A DNA stretch of 7,571 nt from Patescibacteria group bacterium (GTDB lineage Bacteria > Patescibacteriota > Minisyncoccia > Phycocordibacterales > UBA12079): positions 1 through 7,571 of the forward strand of contig JAHJLO010000003.1 in the NCBI GenBank assembly GCA_018821685.1. Direction: 5' to 3'. How positions within the stretch are numbered: position 1 is the first letter of the stretch; each line of letters starts with the position of its first letter. The notes beneath the pieces are model-generated. The model searched no databases. It was not told where the DNA came from and saw only the letters and a program-made list of their open reading frames with translations. This document shows positions 1 to 6,387 of the stretch, one piece after another. A program made the translations under genes and the position numbers.

Positions 1-219
1 TATATTCTGATTGTGACCGTTAAAGAAAATACAATGGTACCCAGCAAACCCGGTAAGTTCTCTTTTGACAAAAAGACTGAACCTGAGGTAAAAAACGAAG
101 AAGGGGAGAAAGTTGAAGATGTTAAGAAAGAAAAAAAAGAGGTAAAAGAGGTAAAAGAGGTAAAAGAGGTAGATGAGAAGGTATTAGACGAAACAATTGA
201 CGAGTTGGTTATTGAATAG
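1..219 (+). CDS. rpsF: Ribosomal protein bS6, C-terminal part (5' end outside window)
   Basis: This is an open frame running in from the left edge and ending at TAG (217-219). The first residues, YILIVTVKEN, fit the last beta strand of bS6, where E. coli has a sequence like LRYLLIK. They are followed by a long, highly charged tail of about 60 residues that includes a KEV repeat and an acidic end (DETIDELVIE). The strongest evidence is context: ssb and rpsR follow on the same strand, which is the classical rpsF-ssb-rpsR order. bS6 binds 16S rRNA on the 30S platform as a pair with bS18, encoded by the third gene here. The GTG at 13 is an internal Val codon, not a start, because the frame stays open to the edge. 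Only the C-terminus is visible, so the identity rests mainly on synteny. Low-complexity acidic or basic tails on bS6 are common in many bacteria. Confidence 0.8.
   Translation, partial: YILIVTVKENTMVPSKPGKFSFDKKTEPEVKNEEGEKVEDVKKEKKEVKEVKEVKEVDEKVLDETIDELVIE
135..170 (+). repeat. 9-bp tandem repeat (4 copies) in the rpsF tail
   Basis: There are four perfect head-to-tail copies of AAAAGAGGT. The unit is in frame and encodes the repeated tripeptide KEV in the bS6 tail. The unit length is a multiple of three, so copy number can change by slippage without a frameshift. Confidence 0.9.
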
Positions 220-288
220 AGTTTTTGATACAATGGGAGGTAGGGTAATTAATTTATTCTAAAAACTATTAAATAAAAAACCAAAATT

Positions 289-747
289 ATGTATTTAAAC
301 AAAGTAATTATAATCGGAAATTTAACAAGAGACCCTGAGCTGAAGGCTCTTCCTTCTGGCGTCCAGGTAACAAACATTGGAGTTGCTACTAACAGGACTT
401 GGAAAGATAAAGAGGGAAATAAACAAGAAGCTGTTGAGTTCCATAATGTAGTTGCTTTTGGTAGAACTGCCGAAATCATGAGTCAGTATTTAAAAAAAGG
501 TAGCTCTATCTTAGTTGAAGGTAGATTACAAACTCGAAGTTGGGATGATAAAGATACTGGAAAGAAAATGTATAGAACTGAAATTGTAACAGAAAGTATG
601 CAATTGGGACCGAGAAAAGAGGGTGGAGGGCCTGCTACAAATAGTGCCCCTTCTCAGCAAGCACCAGAGAGCCAACAAACACCTGTAGAACCAAAGACAA
701 TCGAATATCCAGAAGATGAAATTAATCCAGAAGATATTCCTTTTTAA
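289..747 (+). CDS. ssb: Single-stranded DNA-binding protein SSB
   Basis: SSB coats single-stranded DNA in replication, recombination and repair and recruits partner enzymes through its C-terminal tip. The 152-residue protein has the usual architecture. An OB fold covers about residues 1-108, opening MYLNKVIIIGNLTRDPEL and containing the typical FHNVVAFGRTAE (51-62), GSSILVEGRLQTRSW (71-85) and YRTEIV (95-100) segments, with aromatic residues W38, F58 and W85. A Gly/Pro/Gln-rich linker follows (about 109-140), then an acidic tip ending PEDIPF that matches the partner-binding DDIPF end of other SSBs. The ATG at 289 is the only good start, because an in-frame TAA lies at 274-276 just upstream. 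No Shine-Dalgarno site precedes it; GGGAGGT at 236-242 is about 46 nt away, too far to act directly. It lies 69 nt after rpsF and 31 nt before rpsR, almost certainly in one operon. Confidence 0.97.
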   Translation: MYLNKVIIIGNLTRDPELKALPSGVQVTNIGVATNRTWKDKEGNKQEAVEFHNVVAFGRTAEIMSQYLKKGSSILVEGRLQTRSWDDKDTGKKMYRTEIVTESMQLGPRKEGGGPATNSAPSQQAPESQQTPVEPKTIEYPEDEINPEDIPF

Positions 748-778
748 ATAAAATTAAGAAAAAGTAATTAAGAAAAAT

Positions 779-979
779 ATGAAACAATGTCATTTTTCAA
801 AAAATAATATAACTCAAATTGACTACAAAGATGTGGACGCTTTGAAGAAATTTATAAATCCACACGGAAGGATGGTTGCTCGAAAGAGAACTGGTATTTG
901 TGCTAAGCACCAAAGACAGCTTTCAGAAGCTATAAAAAGAGCAAGATTTATGGGGTTAATGCCTTATATCATTAGATAA
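779..979 (+). CDS. rpsR: Ribosomal protein bS18
   Basis: bS18 binds the 16S rRNA central domain on the 30S platform together with bS6. The 66-residue product is close to the usual length (about 75 in E. coli) and shows the family core: CHFSKNN near the N-terminus, IDYKDVDALKKFINPHG (14-30), then ARKRTGICAKHQRQLSEAIKRARFMGLMPY (34-63), where the TG-C-KHQR-L--AIKRAR pattern is diagnostic. The ATG at 779 gives a normal N-terminus. The leader is purine-rich (AAGAAAAAT) without a real Shine-Dalgarno site. It is the last gene of the rpsF-ssb-rpsR operon and is followed 50 nt later by a strong terminator. Confidence 0.97.
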   Translation: MKQCHFSKNNITQIDYKDVDALKKFINPHGRMVARKRTGICAKHQRQLSEAIKRARFMGLMPYIIR

Positions 980-997
980 AAATTTGGTAAGTTTAAA

Positions 998-1021
998 ATG
1001 TCTTTTTAGTGAAAGAGACAT
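998..1021 (+). other. Stem-loop just upstream of the operon terminator
   Basis: TGTCTTTTT (999-1007) pairs with AAAGAGACA (1012-1020) around an AGTG loop, with one U-G wobble and one further A-T pair at the base. It sits between rpsR and the main terminator hairpin. It may protect the mRNA 3' end or help termination. The arm TGTCTTTT is also a variant of the octamer found in the 6350-7133 array, which may be coincidence. Confidence 0.5.
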
Positions 1022-1029
1022 AGAATAAC

Positions 1030-1064
1030 AAAAAAAAGAAACTGTTCCCAGTTTCTTTTTTTTT
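1030..1064 (+). terminator. Rho-independent terminator of the rpsF-ssb-rpsR operon
   Basis: This is a perfect 15-bp stem. Eight A plus GAAACTG (1030-1044) pair with CAGTTTC plus T-run (1049-1063) around the loop TTCC, and the 3' arm ends in nine T. It is a textbook intrinsic terminator with an A-run/T-run stem, so it could also work in the reverse direction. Confidence 0.93.
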
Positions 1065-1117
1065 GCGACTTAATTTTTTGGACTTGTTTTAATAAGCCGC
1101 GAAGTGTCCCGAGTAGG

Positions 1118-1147
1118 TTGACTGAGTACCATTAGTTATGTTATTGT
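1118..1147 (+). promoter_or_regulatory. Predicted promoter of the 1216-1650 gene
   Basis: A -35 box TTGACT (1118-1123) is followed after 18 bp by TATTGT (1142-1147). The -10 box is preceded by TG at 1139-1140, giving an extended -10 (TGTTATTGT). Transcription would start near 1154 and leave a leader of about 60 nt. The upstream terminator at 1030-1064 makes an independent promoter necessary. Confidence 0.55.
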
Positions 1148-1203
1148 TATCAACAGAAATGTTTTTTAAATAATAATTTTAAAGTGTTTTTTAACCTTTT
1201 TTG

Positions 1204-1209
1204 TAGGAG
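1204..1209 (+). promoter_or_regulatory. Strong Shine-Dalgarno site for the GTG start at 1216
   Basis: TAGGAG ends 6 nt before the GTG codon. This is the only canonical ribosome binding site at proper spacing among the eight visible gene starts, and it decides GTG 1216 as the start. Confidence 0.85.
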
Positions 1210-1215
1210 AAAAAA

Positions 1216-1650
1216 GTGAAAAATAAAAAATCTTTTTTTGATAGATTGATTGAGACAGAAACCGATACCTTGTGGTTTCTCGCGGGATTTCTCTTGGCTA
1301 TTTTAGGCACTATTTTGACTCTTAATATTGAGACCAAGATGACTTGTGGGATTATAGGGTTTTTCTTTTTCTGCTATTTTTTAGGATCTCTTTCTGAAAA
1401 AAAATATCAGAAGACAGACCCTGACGGATTTCTTTGTTTTAGGACTCTCGTTACCAACACTTTCGATGACCTGTCGTACGAAGAAGTAATGAAGTATCTG
1501 GATGGGATGGAAGGATATCCCAATTTAAGTAACAAAATCCAATTAGCAAAAATGACAGACGGAAGCTTTAAGATTCACAGAAAGGACGCTTTGCCTTTTG
1601 TCCGGATGTTCGATAAAGCGTATAAAAAAAATATCGACATCACTGCCTAG
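1216..1650 (+). CDS. Hypothetical membrane protein with two N-terminal helices
   Basis: I do not recognise this 144-residue protein. It begins with a short charged stretch (MKNKKSFFDRLIETETD). Two hydrophobic segments follow, about residues 19-38 (LWFLAGFLLAILGTILTL) and 43-59 (TCGIIGFFFFCYFLGSL), separated by only a few residues, so they should form a hairpin in the membrane with both ends on the cytoplasmic side. The remaining 85 residues are soluble and mixed-charge, with no motif I can name. The start is GTG with a canonical TAGGAG 6 nt upstream, unlike all neighbours. The gene stands alone between two terminators with its own predicted promoter, so it is not part of the ribosomal operon. 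It is convergent with efp. Codon use looks slightly less AT-biased than in the regulator gene at the right end. It is a real gene, given its promoter, Shine-Dalgarno site and terminator; its function is unknown. Confidence 0.8.
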   Translation: MKNKKSFFDRLIETETDTLWFLAGFLLAILGTILTLNIETKMTCGIIGFFFFCYFLGSLSEKKYQKTDPDGFLCFRTLVTNTFDDLSYEEVMKYLDGMEGYPNLSNKIQLAKMTDGSFKIHRKDALPFVRMFDKAYKKNIDITA

Positions 1651-1653
1651 TTT

Positions 1654-1692
1654 AAAACCCGGTTTGCTTTTCAGAGCAAATCGGGTTTTCTT
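1654..1692. terminator. Bidirectional terminator between convergent genes
   Basis: AAAACCCGGTTTGCT (1654-1668) pairs with AGCAAATCGGGTTTT (1675-1689) around a 6-nt loop, 15 pairs with one G-U. T-runs follow on both strands (TTTTCTT rightward, TTTTAAA leftward). It lies 3 nt after the stop of the 1216-1650 gene and about 30 nt after the efp stop, so it can serve both. Confidence 0.88.
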
Positions 1693-1720
1693 GATTATAA
1701 GTTTGTTTTTGGGATAAGGG

Positions 1721-2278
1721 TTAAACCCGGCCTGTATATTCACCACTTTCTGTATTGACCTCAATAATGTCGCCTTCTTTGACAAATATAGGTACATTTA
1801 CAACAGCTCCTGATTCTAAAATAACTTGTTTATTGGCTCCGGTTGCTGTGTTTCCTTTTACCGCAGGAGGAGCCTCTTTTACCATTAATTGGACCTTAAT
1901 AGGGAGTGATATACCAATTACTTCATCTTCAAATAATTTTGCATCTACGAGAGAGTTTTCTTTCATAAATTTAGCCCCTTCAATCACATCTTCTGAAAGT
2001 TCAAACCGATTGACTGGATTATTTTCTTCGCAGAACCAAAATTCACCTTTATTGTTATAAAGATATTTGATCTTTTTCTTTTCGATTTCAGCTTCTTTCA
2101 CTTTTTCAGAAGAGTGAAAGTTTTTTTGTATAACCCGACCGTCAATTAAAGATTTTAATTTAGTTTGGTTGGTTGGTTTATTAGCTTGTTTTCTAGAAAC
2201 CTGTGAAGCAACAACTTCGTAGGGGACACCTTCTAGGATAATGTATTTTCGTATTTTTATTTCGTTGTATGCTAACAT
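1721..2278 (-). CDS. efp: Translation elongation factor P (EF-P) with atypical tip loop
   Basis: EF-P binds between the P and E sites of the ribosome and stimulates peptide bonds at polyproline stretches. The 185-residue length is normal. Conserved parts are visible: EGVPYEVV near the N-terminus, KYLYNNKGEFWF in domain II, and the C-terminal signature PPAVKGNTATGANKQVILESGAVVNVPIFVKEGD ending in VNTESGEYTGRV. The unusual point is the domain I loop. Where most EF-Ps have KPGKG with a modifiable Lys or Arg at the tip, this one reads SRKQANKPTNQTKLK (28-42). A gapless alignment to E. coli puts Ala32 at the Lys34 position, with basic residues at R29, K30 and K34 nearby. I recall similar RKQ--KP-NQTKL loops in Parcubacteria EF-Ps, so this is probably a lineage form and not a defect. 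It starts 16 nt after the recA stop and is likely co-transcribed with it. No Shine-Dalgarno site is visible. Confidence 0.95.
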   Translation of the reverse strand: MLAYNEIKIRKYIILEGVPYEVVASQVSRKQANKPTNQTKLKSLIDGRVIQKNFHSSEKVKEAEIEKKKIKYLYNNKGEFWFCEENNPVNRFELSEDVIEGAKFMKENSLVDAKLFEDEVIGISLPIKVQLMVKEAPPAVKGNTATGANKQVILESGAVVNVPIFVKEGDIIEVNTESGEYTGRV

Positions 2279-2294
2279 ATTTTGAGTGATTTAA

Positions 2295-3299
2295 TTATGA
2301 TTTTTTTAACTCTATTTTGATTTCTTTAAGAATTTCTTTCGTTATTTTGGGGTTTTCTTTGAGGTAGGTTCTTGCTTTGTCGTATCCAACGGCCATTTTT
2401 TCTTCGCCGTAAGAGTAGGAAGCTCCTTTTTTTGTAATAATCCCGAATTTTTCCCCCAGGGCTAAAATTTCACCTTCTTTTGAAATTCCTTCATTGTACA
2501 TTAAATCAAATTCAGTTAATTTAAAAGGGGCAGCTACCTTGTTTTTAACGACTTTAACTCTAACCCGACCTCCGACAACCTCATCCCCTTTTTTAATTTG
2601 AGCAATTCTACGAACATCTAAACGAACCGAAGTGTAGAATTTCAGAGCCTTTCCACCTGGGGTTGTCTCTGGATTACCAAACATTACTCCAATTTGCATT
2701 CTAATTTGGTTAATGAAAATAACAGTAGTCTTGCTTTTTGCAACGATTGCCGTAAGTTTTCTAAGTGCCTGTGACATTAAACGAGCTTGTTTCCCAACAT
2801 GATGAGCTCCCATATCACCCTCAATTTCATCTCTCGGAGTAAGAGCCGCCACAGAGTCTACCACTACGACATCTACTTTTCCAGAACGGACCAGACTCTC
2901 GGTTATTTCTAGAGCTTGTTCTCCGTTGTCAGGTTGGGATACAAGTAATTCATTTATATTTACACCGAGTCTTTTGGCATATTCTGGGTCAAGAGCGTGC
3001 TCAGCGTCCACAAAAGCTGCTATACCACCTTCTTTTTGGGCGGAAGCTACAACGTGTAGGGCAAGGGTGGTTTTACCGGATGATTCTGGTCCATATATTT
3101 CAATAATTCTTCCTCGAGGAATTCCCCCTATCCCTAGGGCGTGATCAAGTCCGATTGATCCAGTTGGAATCGCTTTCACATCTACTCTTGGTGCGTCACC
3201 TAGTTTTATGATAGCTCCTTCACCAAATTTAGTTTGGATTTGTGAAATAGTATCGTCAATACTCGCTCCTGTTTCTTTCGGGGTTGTTTTTTTTGCCAT
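2295..3299 (-). CDS. recA: Recombinase RecA
   Basis: RecA forms ATP-dependent filaments on single-stranded DNA, drives homologous pairing and strand exchange, and co-activates LexA-type cleavage where that system exists. All key motifs are present: Walker A GPESSGKT (70-77), VDAEHALDP with the catalytic Glu100, Walker B VVVVDS (144-149), loop L1 EGDMGAHHVGKQAR (160-173), and loop L2 within NQIRMQIGVMFGNPETTPGG (197-216), followed by ALKFYTSVRLDVRR. The C-terminal domain is present, but the protein stops at 334 residues with a basic end (LKEIKIELKKS). It lacks the acidic tail that down-regulates E. coli RecA (353 residues). It lies downstream of ftsK and the Ig-like protein and 16 nt upstream of efp. 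A probable promoter lies about 85 nt upstream. I saw no clear LexA-type operator there. Confidence 0.98.
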   Translation of the reverse strand: MAKKTTPKETGASIDDTISQIQTKFGEGAIIKLGDAPRVDVKAIPTGSIGLDHALGIGGIPRGRIIEIYGPESSGKTTLALHVVASAQKEGGIAAFVDAEHALDPEYAKRLGVNINELLVSQPDNGEQALEITESLVRSGKVDVVVVDSVAALTPRDEIEGDMGAHHVGKQARLMSQALRKLTAIVAKSKTTVIFINQIRMQIGVMFGNPETTPGGKALKFYTSVRLDVRRIAQIKKGDEVVGGRVRVKVVKNKVAAPFKLTEFDLMYNEGISKEGEILALGEKFGIITKKGASYSYGEEKMAVGYDKARTYLKENPKITKEILKEIKIELKKS

Positions 3300-3384
3300 A
3301 TTAAAAGTTTAAATTGTAAATCTCAGTGTTAAAATTTTCCTAAAATGAGAAATCGAGATTAGTTAATTTGTAATTTGTTCCTTA

Positions 3385-3393
3385 ATTCTACCA
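3385..3393 (-). promoter_or_regulatory. Predicted extended -10 promoter for recA-efp
   Basis: On the minus strand the sequence is TGGTAGAAT, an extended -10 element (TGN plus TAGAAT). No convincing -35 box lies 16-18 bp further upstream (GTGTAT at 17 bp). Transcription would start near 3378 and give a leader of nearly 80 nt. The surrounding gap 3300-3468 (169 bp) otherwise holds only a weak 6-bp inverted repeat (AATCTC 3319-3324, GAGATT 3355-3360). No terminator for the upstream gene is visible, so read-through from ftsK is possible. Confidence 0.45.
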
Positions 3394-3468
3394 AAACAGA
3401 CGCTTTGATACACCATTGACCCTCATATTTTTGCATGCTTAGATTTTTTATTGTTAAGTCCTGTTCAC

Positions 3469-3828
3469 TTATAGATTTTCGTTGGGATTATAAATCAACT
3501 CTATTTTCTCTCTTTTTGTTCTCTCAAATTTATCGTTAATTTCAATTTCAAAGATATTATATCCGTAAGAAAGAAGAAGTTTTTCGCTGAAAGTCCCTTC
3601 TTCATTAACGAAAATTGGATTATCATTTAATGTAATGTGAGAAGCATTTTTTACAAAACCTTTTATTTCAACGAGAGGTTCGGTGTATGTCATTCCACTA
3701 GCAGGGTAGGACACAGATAAAACAGGACCCGCCACAAGGTTGTAGGTTTGATAAATAGCATAGCCTGAAATAATTAAGACTATTAATATAATTCCTATTG
3801 TTTTTACTAATTTAGATCCACTTTTCAT
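3469..3828 (-). CDS. Small membrane-anchored Ig-like domain protein
   Basis: This 119-residue protein has one N-terminal membrane helix (about residues 8-27, VKTIGIILIVLIISGYAIYQ) preceded by Lys residues, which predicts a short cytoplasmic N-terminus and an exported C-terminal domain. There is no lipobox cysteine. The rest (about 38-112) reads as a bacterial Ig-like or glucodextranase-B-like beta sandwich. The pattern YPASG near the start, EIKGFVKNASHITLNDNPI, VNEEGTFSEKLLLSYGYNIFEIEINDKF then an outward strand is typical of such domains, where the NEEG-F-E---L--G-N-IEI core recurs. It begins 8 nt after the ftsK stop, so the two are almost certainly co-transcribed. Function is unknown: a role at the envelope or division site is suggested only by linkage to ftsK. 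The domain call is from pattern recognition and not from a profile search. Confidence 0.8.
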   Translation of the reverse strand: MKSGSKLVKTIGIILIVLIISGYAIYQTYNLVAGPVLSVSYPASGMTYTEPLVEIKGFVKNASHITLNDNPIFVNEEGTFSEKLLLSYGYNIFEIEINDKFERTKREKIELIYNPNENL

Positions 3829-3836
3829 GTCGGTTG

Positions 3837-6143
3837 TTAGTTATTTTTATTATCCCCATTAAGGTAGCTTCTATCGATTCCTTCTGTAGTTTCTTCTGAT
3901 ATTTCATCGTTATCTTCGGTAAGGTATCCTTCGCTTCCTAACTCATCAATTTTTTCAACCTCGGTTTCTCCTCCAATTAATACTTCTCGGGCTTTTGAAC
4001 CGTCTGCTGGGCCTATTATTCCTCTATCTTCCAGCATGTCCATAATCCTAGCAGCTCGAGCATAACCCACCCTTAGTTTTCTTTGAATATAAGAAGTTGA
4101 GGCTTTTCCTGCTTGGATAACTTCTTCTCGAGCAGCTTCATATAGATCGTCGCTTTCGTCGTCTTCAAGGTCTCCGTCTAATATTCCCTCAAAAAGAACA
4201 TTTTTGTCTTGTCCCGCGACGCTAATATCAATTTCATCTGGGATTTCGTCTACGTAAGCATTTTTTAGGAATTTTACCACATCTTTAACTTCATTTTCTG
4301 AGATGTAAGCGGCTTGAATTCTTGTTGGTTTGGACATACTTCCGGACAGGTATAGCATGTCACCAGCTCCTAGAAGTTTTTCAGCTCCGCTTTGATCTAA
4401 AATTGTTCGTGAGTCTATTTGTGAAGCTACTTGAAGAGCAACTCTCGTTGGCACATTAGCTTTAATAAGTCCCGTAATGACGTTAACCGACGGTCTCTGA
4501 GTTGAAAGAATTAGGTGAATTCCAACGGCACGGCTCATTTGAGCTAATCGGACGATTGCTGCTTCGAGTTCTCGTGGGTAGGCTTGCATAATATCGGCAA
4601 GTTCGTCTATCACAATCACAATATAAGGCATCTTTTCTGGTAAATCTTCTCCTCCTTTCTTTTCCGCGGGCTCAAATACGTTTTTGTGGTAAGACTGAAT
4701 GTCTCGTACTCCTTTACCTTCTAGGATTTCGTACCTTCTTTCCATTTCTTTTACAGCCCACTTTAGTGCGAGAATCGCTTTTTTAGCATCAGTTATTACT
4801 GGGGTTAGTAGGTGGGGGATACCCTTATATAGAGTAAGCTCGACTCTTTTTGGATCTACCATAAGGAACCTTAGATCTTCAGGAGCGTTTCTATATAGTA
4901 GGGAAGTTATGAGTGTGTGGATTGTCACAGATTTACCGGAACCGGTTGAACCTGCGATAAGCATGTGGGGAGCTTTCGCTAAGTTGGTAAAATGAGCGTT
5001 TCCTGAAATATCTTTTCCTAAGGCAATCGTTAAGGGAATCTCTGCATCTTGGAATTTTTTTGTCGCGAACAGGGTTCCTAGCCCGACTGTGGTTTTTGTA
5101 CTATTTGGAATTTCAATTCCAACCAAAGCTCTTCCTGGGATGGGAGCTTCTATTCTAAGAGGGTGGGCGGCAAGAGCTAGAGATAAATCATTTTGTAATC
5201 CAACTATTCGAGCTAACTTAATTCCTTCCGCAGGTTTCATCGCGTATCGAGTCACAGATGGTCCAATTGAGATCTCGTCCATCTCTACTGTAATTCCAAA
5301 ATTTTTCAGAGTTCTTTTTATAATATTTGCATTTGCTTTAATATCTCCAACCCCTGGTTTGCCTTTATCTTTTGAAAGGAGATTTAAGGGAAGAGTAATG
5401 TCTACCTTACGAGAAAATCTTTTTTTCGAAAGGTCATCAATGTTTTTATCAAAATTTTCTTCCTCATCTTTTTTTCCAAAGTTAAGAAGTCCTCCTAGAG
5501 AAGTTTTTTTATTTTTTTGTTCTTCAACTTCTTCCTCTATTTTTTCTTTTTTCTCTTCTTTATTTTTTGTGTTTTCCTCAGCTAGCCCCATCATTTTTAC
5601 ATCATGATTTTCCTCCTCGTCTATTTCTTCGGGATTCTTTTTCCAGAATTTTAGAGATTGTAAATTAGGAGTGGTATCAAATATGACGAGGATTGAAATT
5701 ATCATCAATGCCCAGAGAAAAATTAAACTGGCAGTAATATCAAAAAGTTTAATTAGGGGAGAGGAAATTAAACTTCCGATAACCCCTCCTTGGTTTGTTA
5801 AGAGTATTTCCACAATACCTAATCCTGAAAAAACGAAAAAGAGCGATCCTCCTATTTTGTTTGCCGCGAAATTTGTTTTTACTTCTTGAGCATAGGACAT
5901 TGAAAGTATTATGAATAAGAAAGGAATTAAAAAATATCCAACACCAAGTAAATAGGAGAGTATTTCAAATGTTGATTTCCCGACAACCCCGCCGCTTCCA
6001 GCTGAAGCTAGTATTAAAAATATAGCGAGTACAAAAAAAATTATAGCAAGTACCCAATGGAGAGTTTCTGTTTTCAGTCTATTGCTTGGTTGTGACTCCT
6101 CTAGCTTTTTTTCTTTTTTGATTTTCTTTGTTTTCTTTTTCAT
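3837..6143 (-). CDS. ftsK: DNA translocase FtsK (FtsK/SpoIIIE family)
   Basis: FtsK is a septum-anchored hexameric ATPase that pumps chromosome termini away from the closing division site. In this 768-residue protein a basic N-terminus is followed by four predicted membrane helices (about 29-47, 61-84, 98-116 and 134-156). A charged Lys/Glu-rich linker spans about 165-245; it is short compared with the E. coli linker. The motor then follows: alpha/beta region with ISIGPSVTRYAMKPAEG (291-307), Walker A GSTGSGKS (398-405), MVDPKRVEL (428-436), Walker B YIVIVIDELAD (507-517) and STQRPSVNVITGLIKANVPTR (547-567). The C-terminal gamma winged helix (about 668-723) with ASTSYIQRKLRVGYARAARIMDMLE is the domain that reads KOPS-type polar DNA sequences. 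An acidic tail of about 45 residues is added after it. The gene has its own extended -10 promoter and leads into the Ig-like protein 8 nt downstream. No Shine-Dalgarno site is visible. Confidence 0.97.
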   Translation of the reverse strand: MKKKTKKIKKEKKLEESQPSNRLKTETLHWVLAIIFFVLAIFLILASAGSGGVVGKSTFEILSYLLGVGYFLIPFLFIILSMSYAQEVKTNFAANKIGGSLFFVFSGLGIVEILLTNQGGVIGSLISSPLIKLFDITASLIFLWALMIISILVIFDTTPNLQSLKFWKKNPEEIDEEENHDVKMMGLAEENTKNKEEKKEKIEEEVEEQKNKKTSLGGLLNFGKKDEEENFDKNIDDLSKKRFSRKVDITLPLNLLSKDKGKPGVGDIKANANIIKRTLKNFGITVEMDEISIGPSVTRYAMKPAEGIKLARIVGLQNDLSLALAAHPLRIEAPIPGRALVGIEIPNSTKTTVGLGTLFATKKFQDAEIPLTIALGKDISGNAHFTNLAKAPHMLIAGSTGSGKSVTIHTLITSLLYRNAPEDLRFLMVDPKRVELTLYKGIPHLLTPVITDAKKAILALKWAVKEMERRYEILEGKGVRDIQSYHKNVFEPAEKKGGEDLPEKMPYIVIVIDELADIMQAYPRELEAAIVRLAQMSRAVGIHLILSTQRPSVNVITGLIKANVPTRVALQVASQIDSRTILDQSGAEKLLGAGDMLYLSGSMSKPTRIQAAYISENEVKDVVKFLKNAYVDEIPDEIDISVAGQDKNVLFEGILDGDLEDDESDDLYEAAREEVIQAGKASTSYIQRKLRVGYARAARIMDMLEDRGIIGPADGSKAREVLIGGETEVEKIDELGSEGYLTEDNDEISEETTEGIDRSYLNGDNKNN

Positions 6144-6176
6144 TTTTGGTTTATTTGATTCTGCGAATATAAAGTA

Positions 6177-6185
6177 ATTATATCA
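6177..6185 (-). promoter_or_regulatory. Predicted extended -10 promoter of ftsK
   Basis: The minus strand reads TGATATAAT, a perfect extended -10 (TGN plus TATAAT). The -35 region is poor (no TTGACA-like hexamer at 16-18 bp), which is typical of extended -10 promoters. Transcription would begin near 6170, giving a leader of about 27 nt before the ATG at 6143. Confidence 0.65.
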
Positions 6186-6339
6186 TATCTCGTTGTTCCT
6201 ACATTGTTTTTATTGAGAATAAAAAAAGAGGGGAGAGATTGTCTCAACTAGTGAAATTATTTACAAATAGGAAATTTTTTCCTCGATTTTTTTAATAAAG
6301 AAAATATTTTTTACAACATAAAAAAGCAATGTTAGAAAC
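6186..6339. other. AT-rich divergent spacer without a recognised gene
   Basis: This is the part of the ftsK/regulator divergent gap between the two promoters. I see no ORF or RNA gene. It contains a purine-rich run (AAAAAAAGAGGGGAGAGA near 6221-6238) flanked by TTGAGA (6213-6218) and TCTCAA (6242-6247), and a small AGGAAA-TTT-TTTCCT hairpin (6269-6283) followed by seven T (6287-6293). The last has the shape of a weak rightward terminator, but no gene is seen that would need it. Confidence 0.4.
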
Positions 6340-6368
6340 TTGTTAGGAGTGTCCTTTATAATTATAAT
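6340..6368 (+). promoter_or_regulatory. Predicted promoter of the 6440-7177 gene
   Basis: TTGTTA (6340-6345) and TATAAT (6363-6368) are separated by exactly 17 bp. A second TATAAT (6357-6362) abuts the first, forming a tandem. Transcription would start near 6375, leaving a leader of about 65 nt that carries further octamer copies. The -10 region is embedded in the inverted repeat 6350-6373. Confidence 0.7.
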
Positions 6369-6373
6369 GGACA
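6350..6373. promoter_or_regulatory. Putative operator 1: inverted repeat over the -10 box
   Basis: TGTCC (6350-6354) and GGACA (6369-6373) flank a symmetric AT core (TTATAATTATAA, 6356-6367), making a 24-bp palindrome with a single mismatched pair at 6355/6368. It covers both TATAAT boxes and reaches almost to the expected start point, the classic place for a repressor. Its half-sites are copies of the octamer found throughout the gene downstream. Confidence 0.6.
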
Positions 6374-6387
6374 TAAAGAATAAAAAG

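Noticed and set aside
233..262. Nine-codon mini-ORF starting ATGGGAGGT ahead of ssb
   Set aside because: Too short, no ribosome binding site and no leader-peptide or attenuator structure around it; the GGGAGGT inside it is too far from ssb to serve as its SD.
249..479. Antisense ORF over ssb, and similar shadow ORFs over efp, recA and ftsK (1543-1797, 1755-2060, 2926-3144, 4699-4995, 5089-5607, 5671-5889)
   Set aside because: Each lies opposite or across a gene with clear family motifs, has no promoter or RBS of its own, and reads as composition-driven low-complexity protein.
2295..3299. recA as a damaged or truncated gene because of its missing acidic tail
   Set aside because: All ATPase and DNA-binding motifs and the C-terminal domain are intact; tail length varies between bacteria and the gene ends at a normal stop.
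3300..3468. LexA/SOS operator in front of recA
   Set aside because: No GAAC-N4-GTTC or CTG-N10-CAG arrangement near the predicted -10; only a weak 6-bp inverted repeat with a long loop.
6269..6293. Rightward terminator from AGGAAA-TTT-TTTCCT plus seven T
   Set aside because: The stem is 6 bp with only two G-C pairs per arm, and no plus-strand gene precedes it; in DNA this AT-rich such shapes arise easily.
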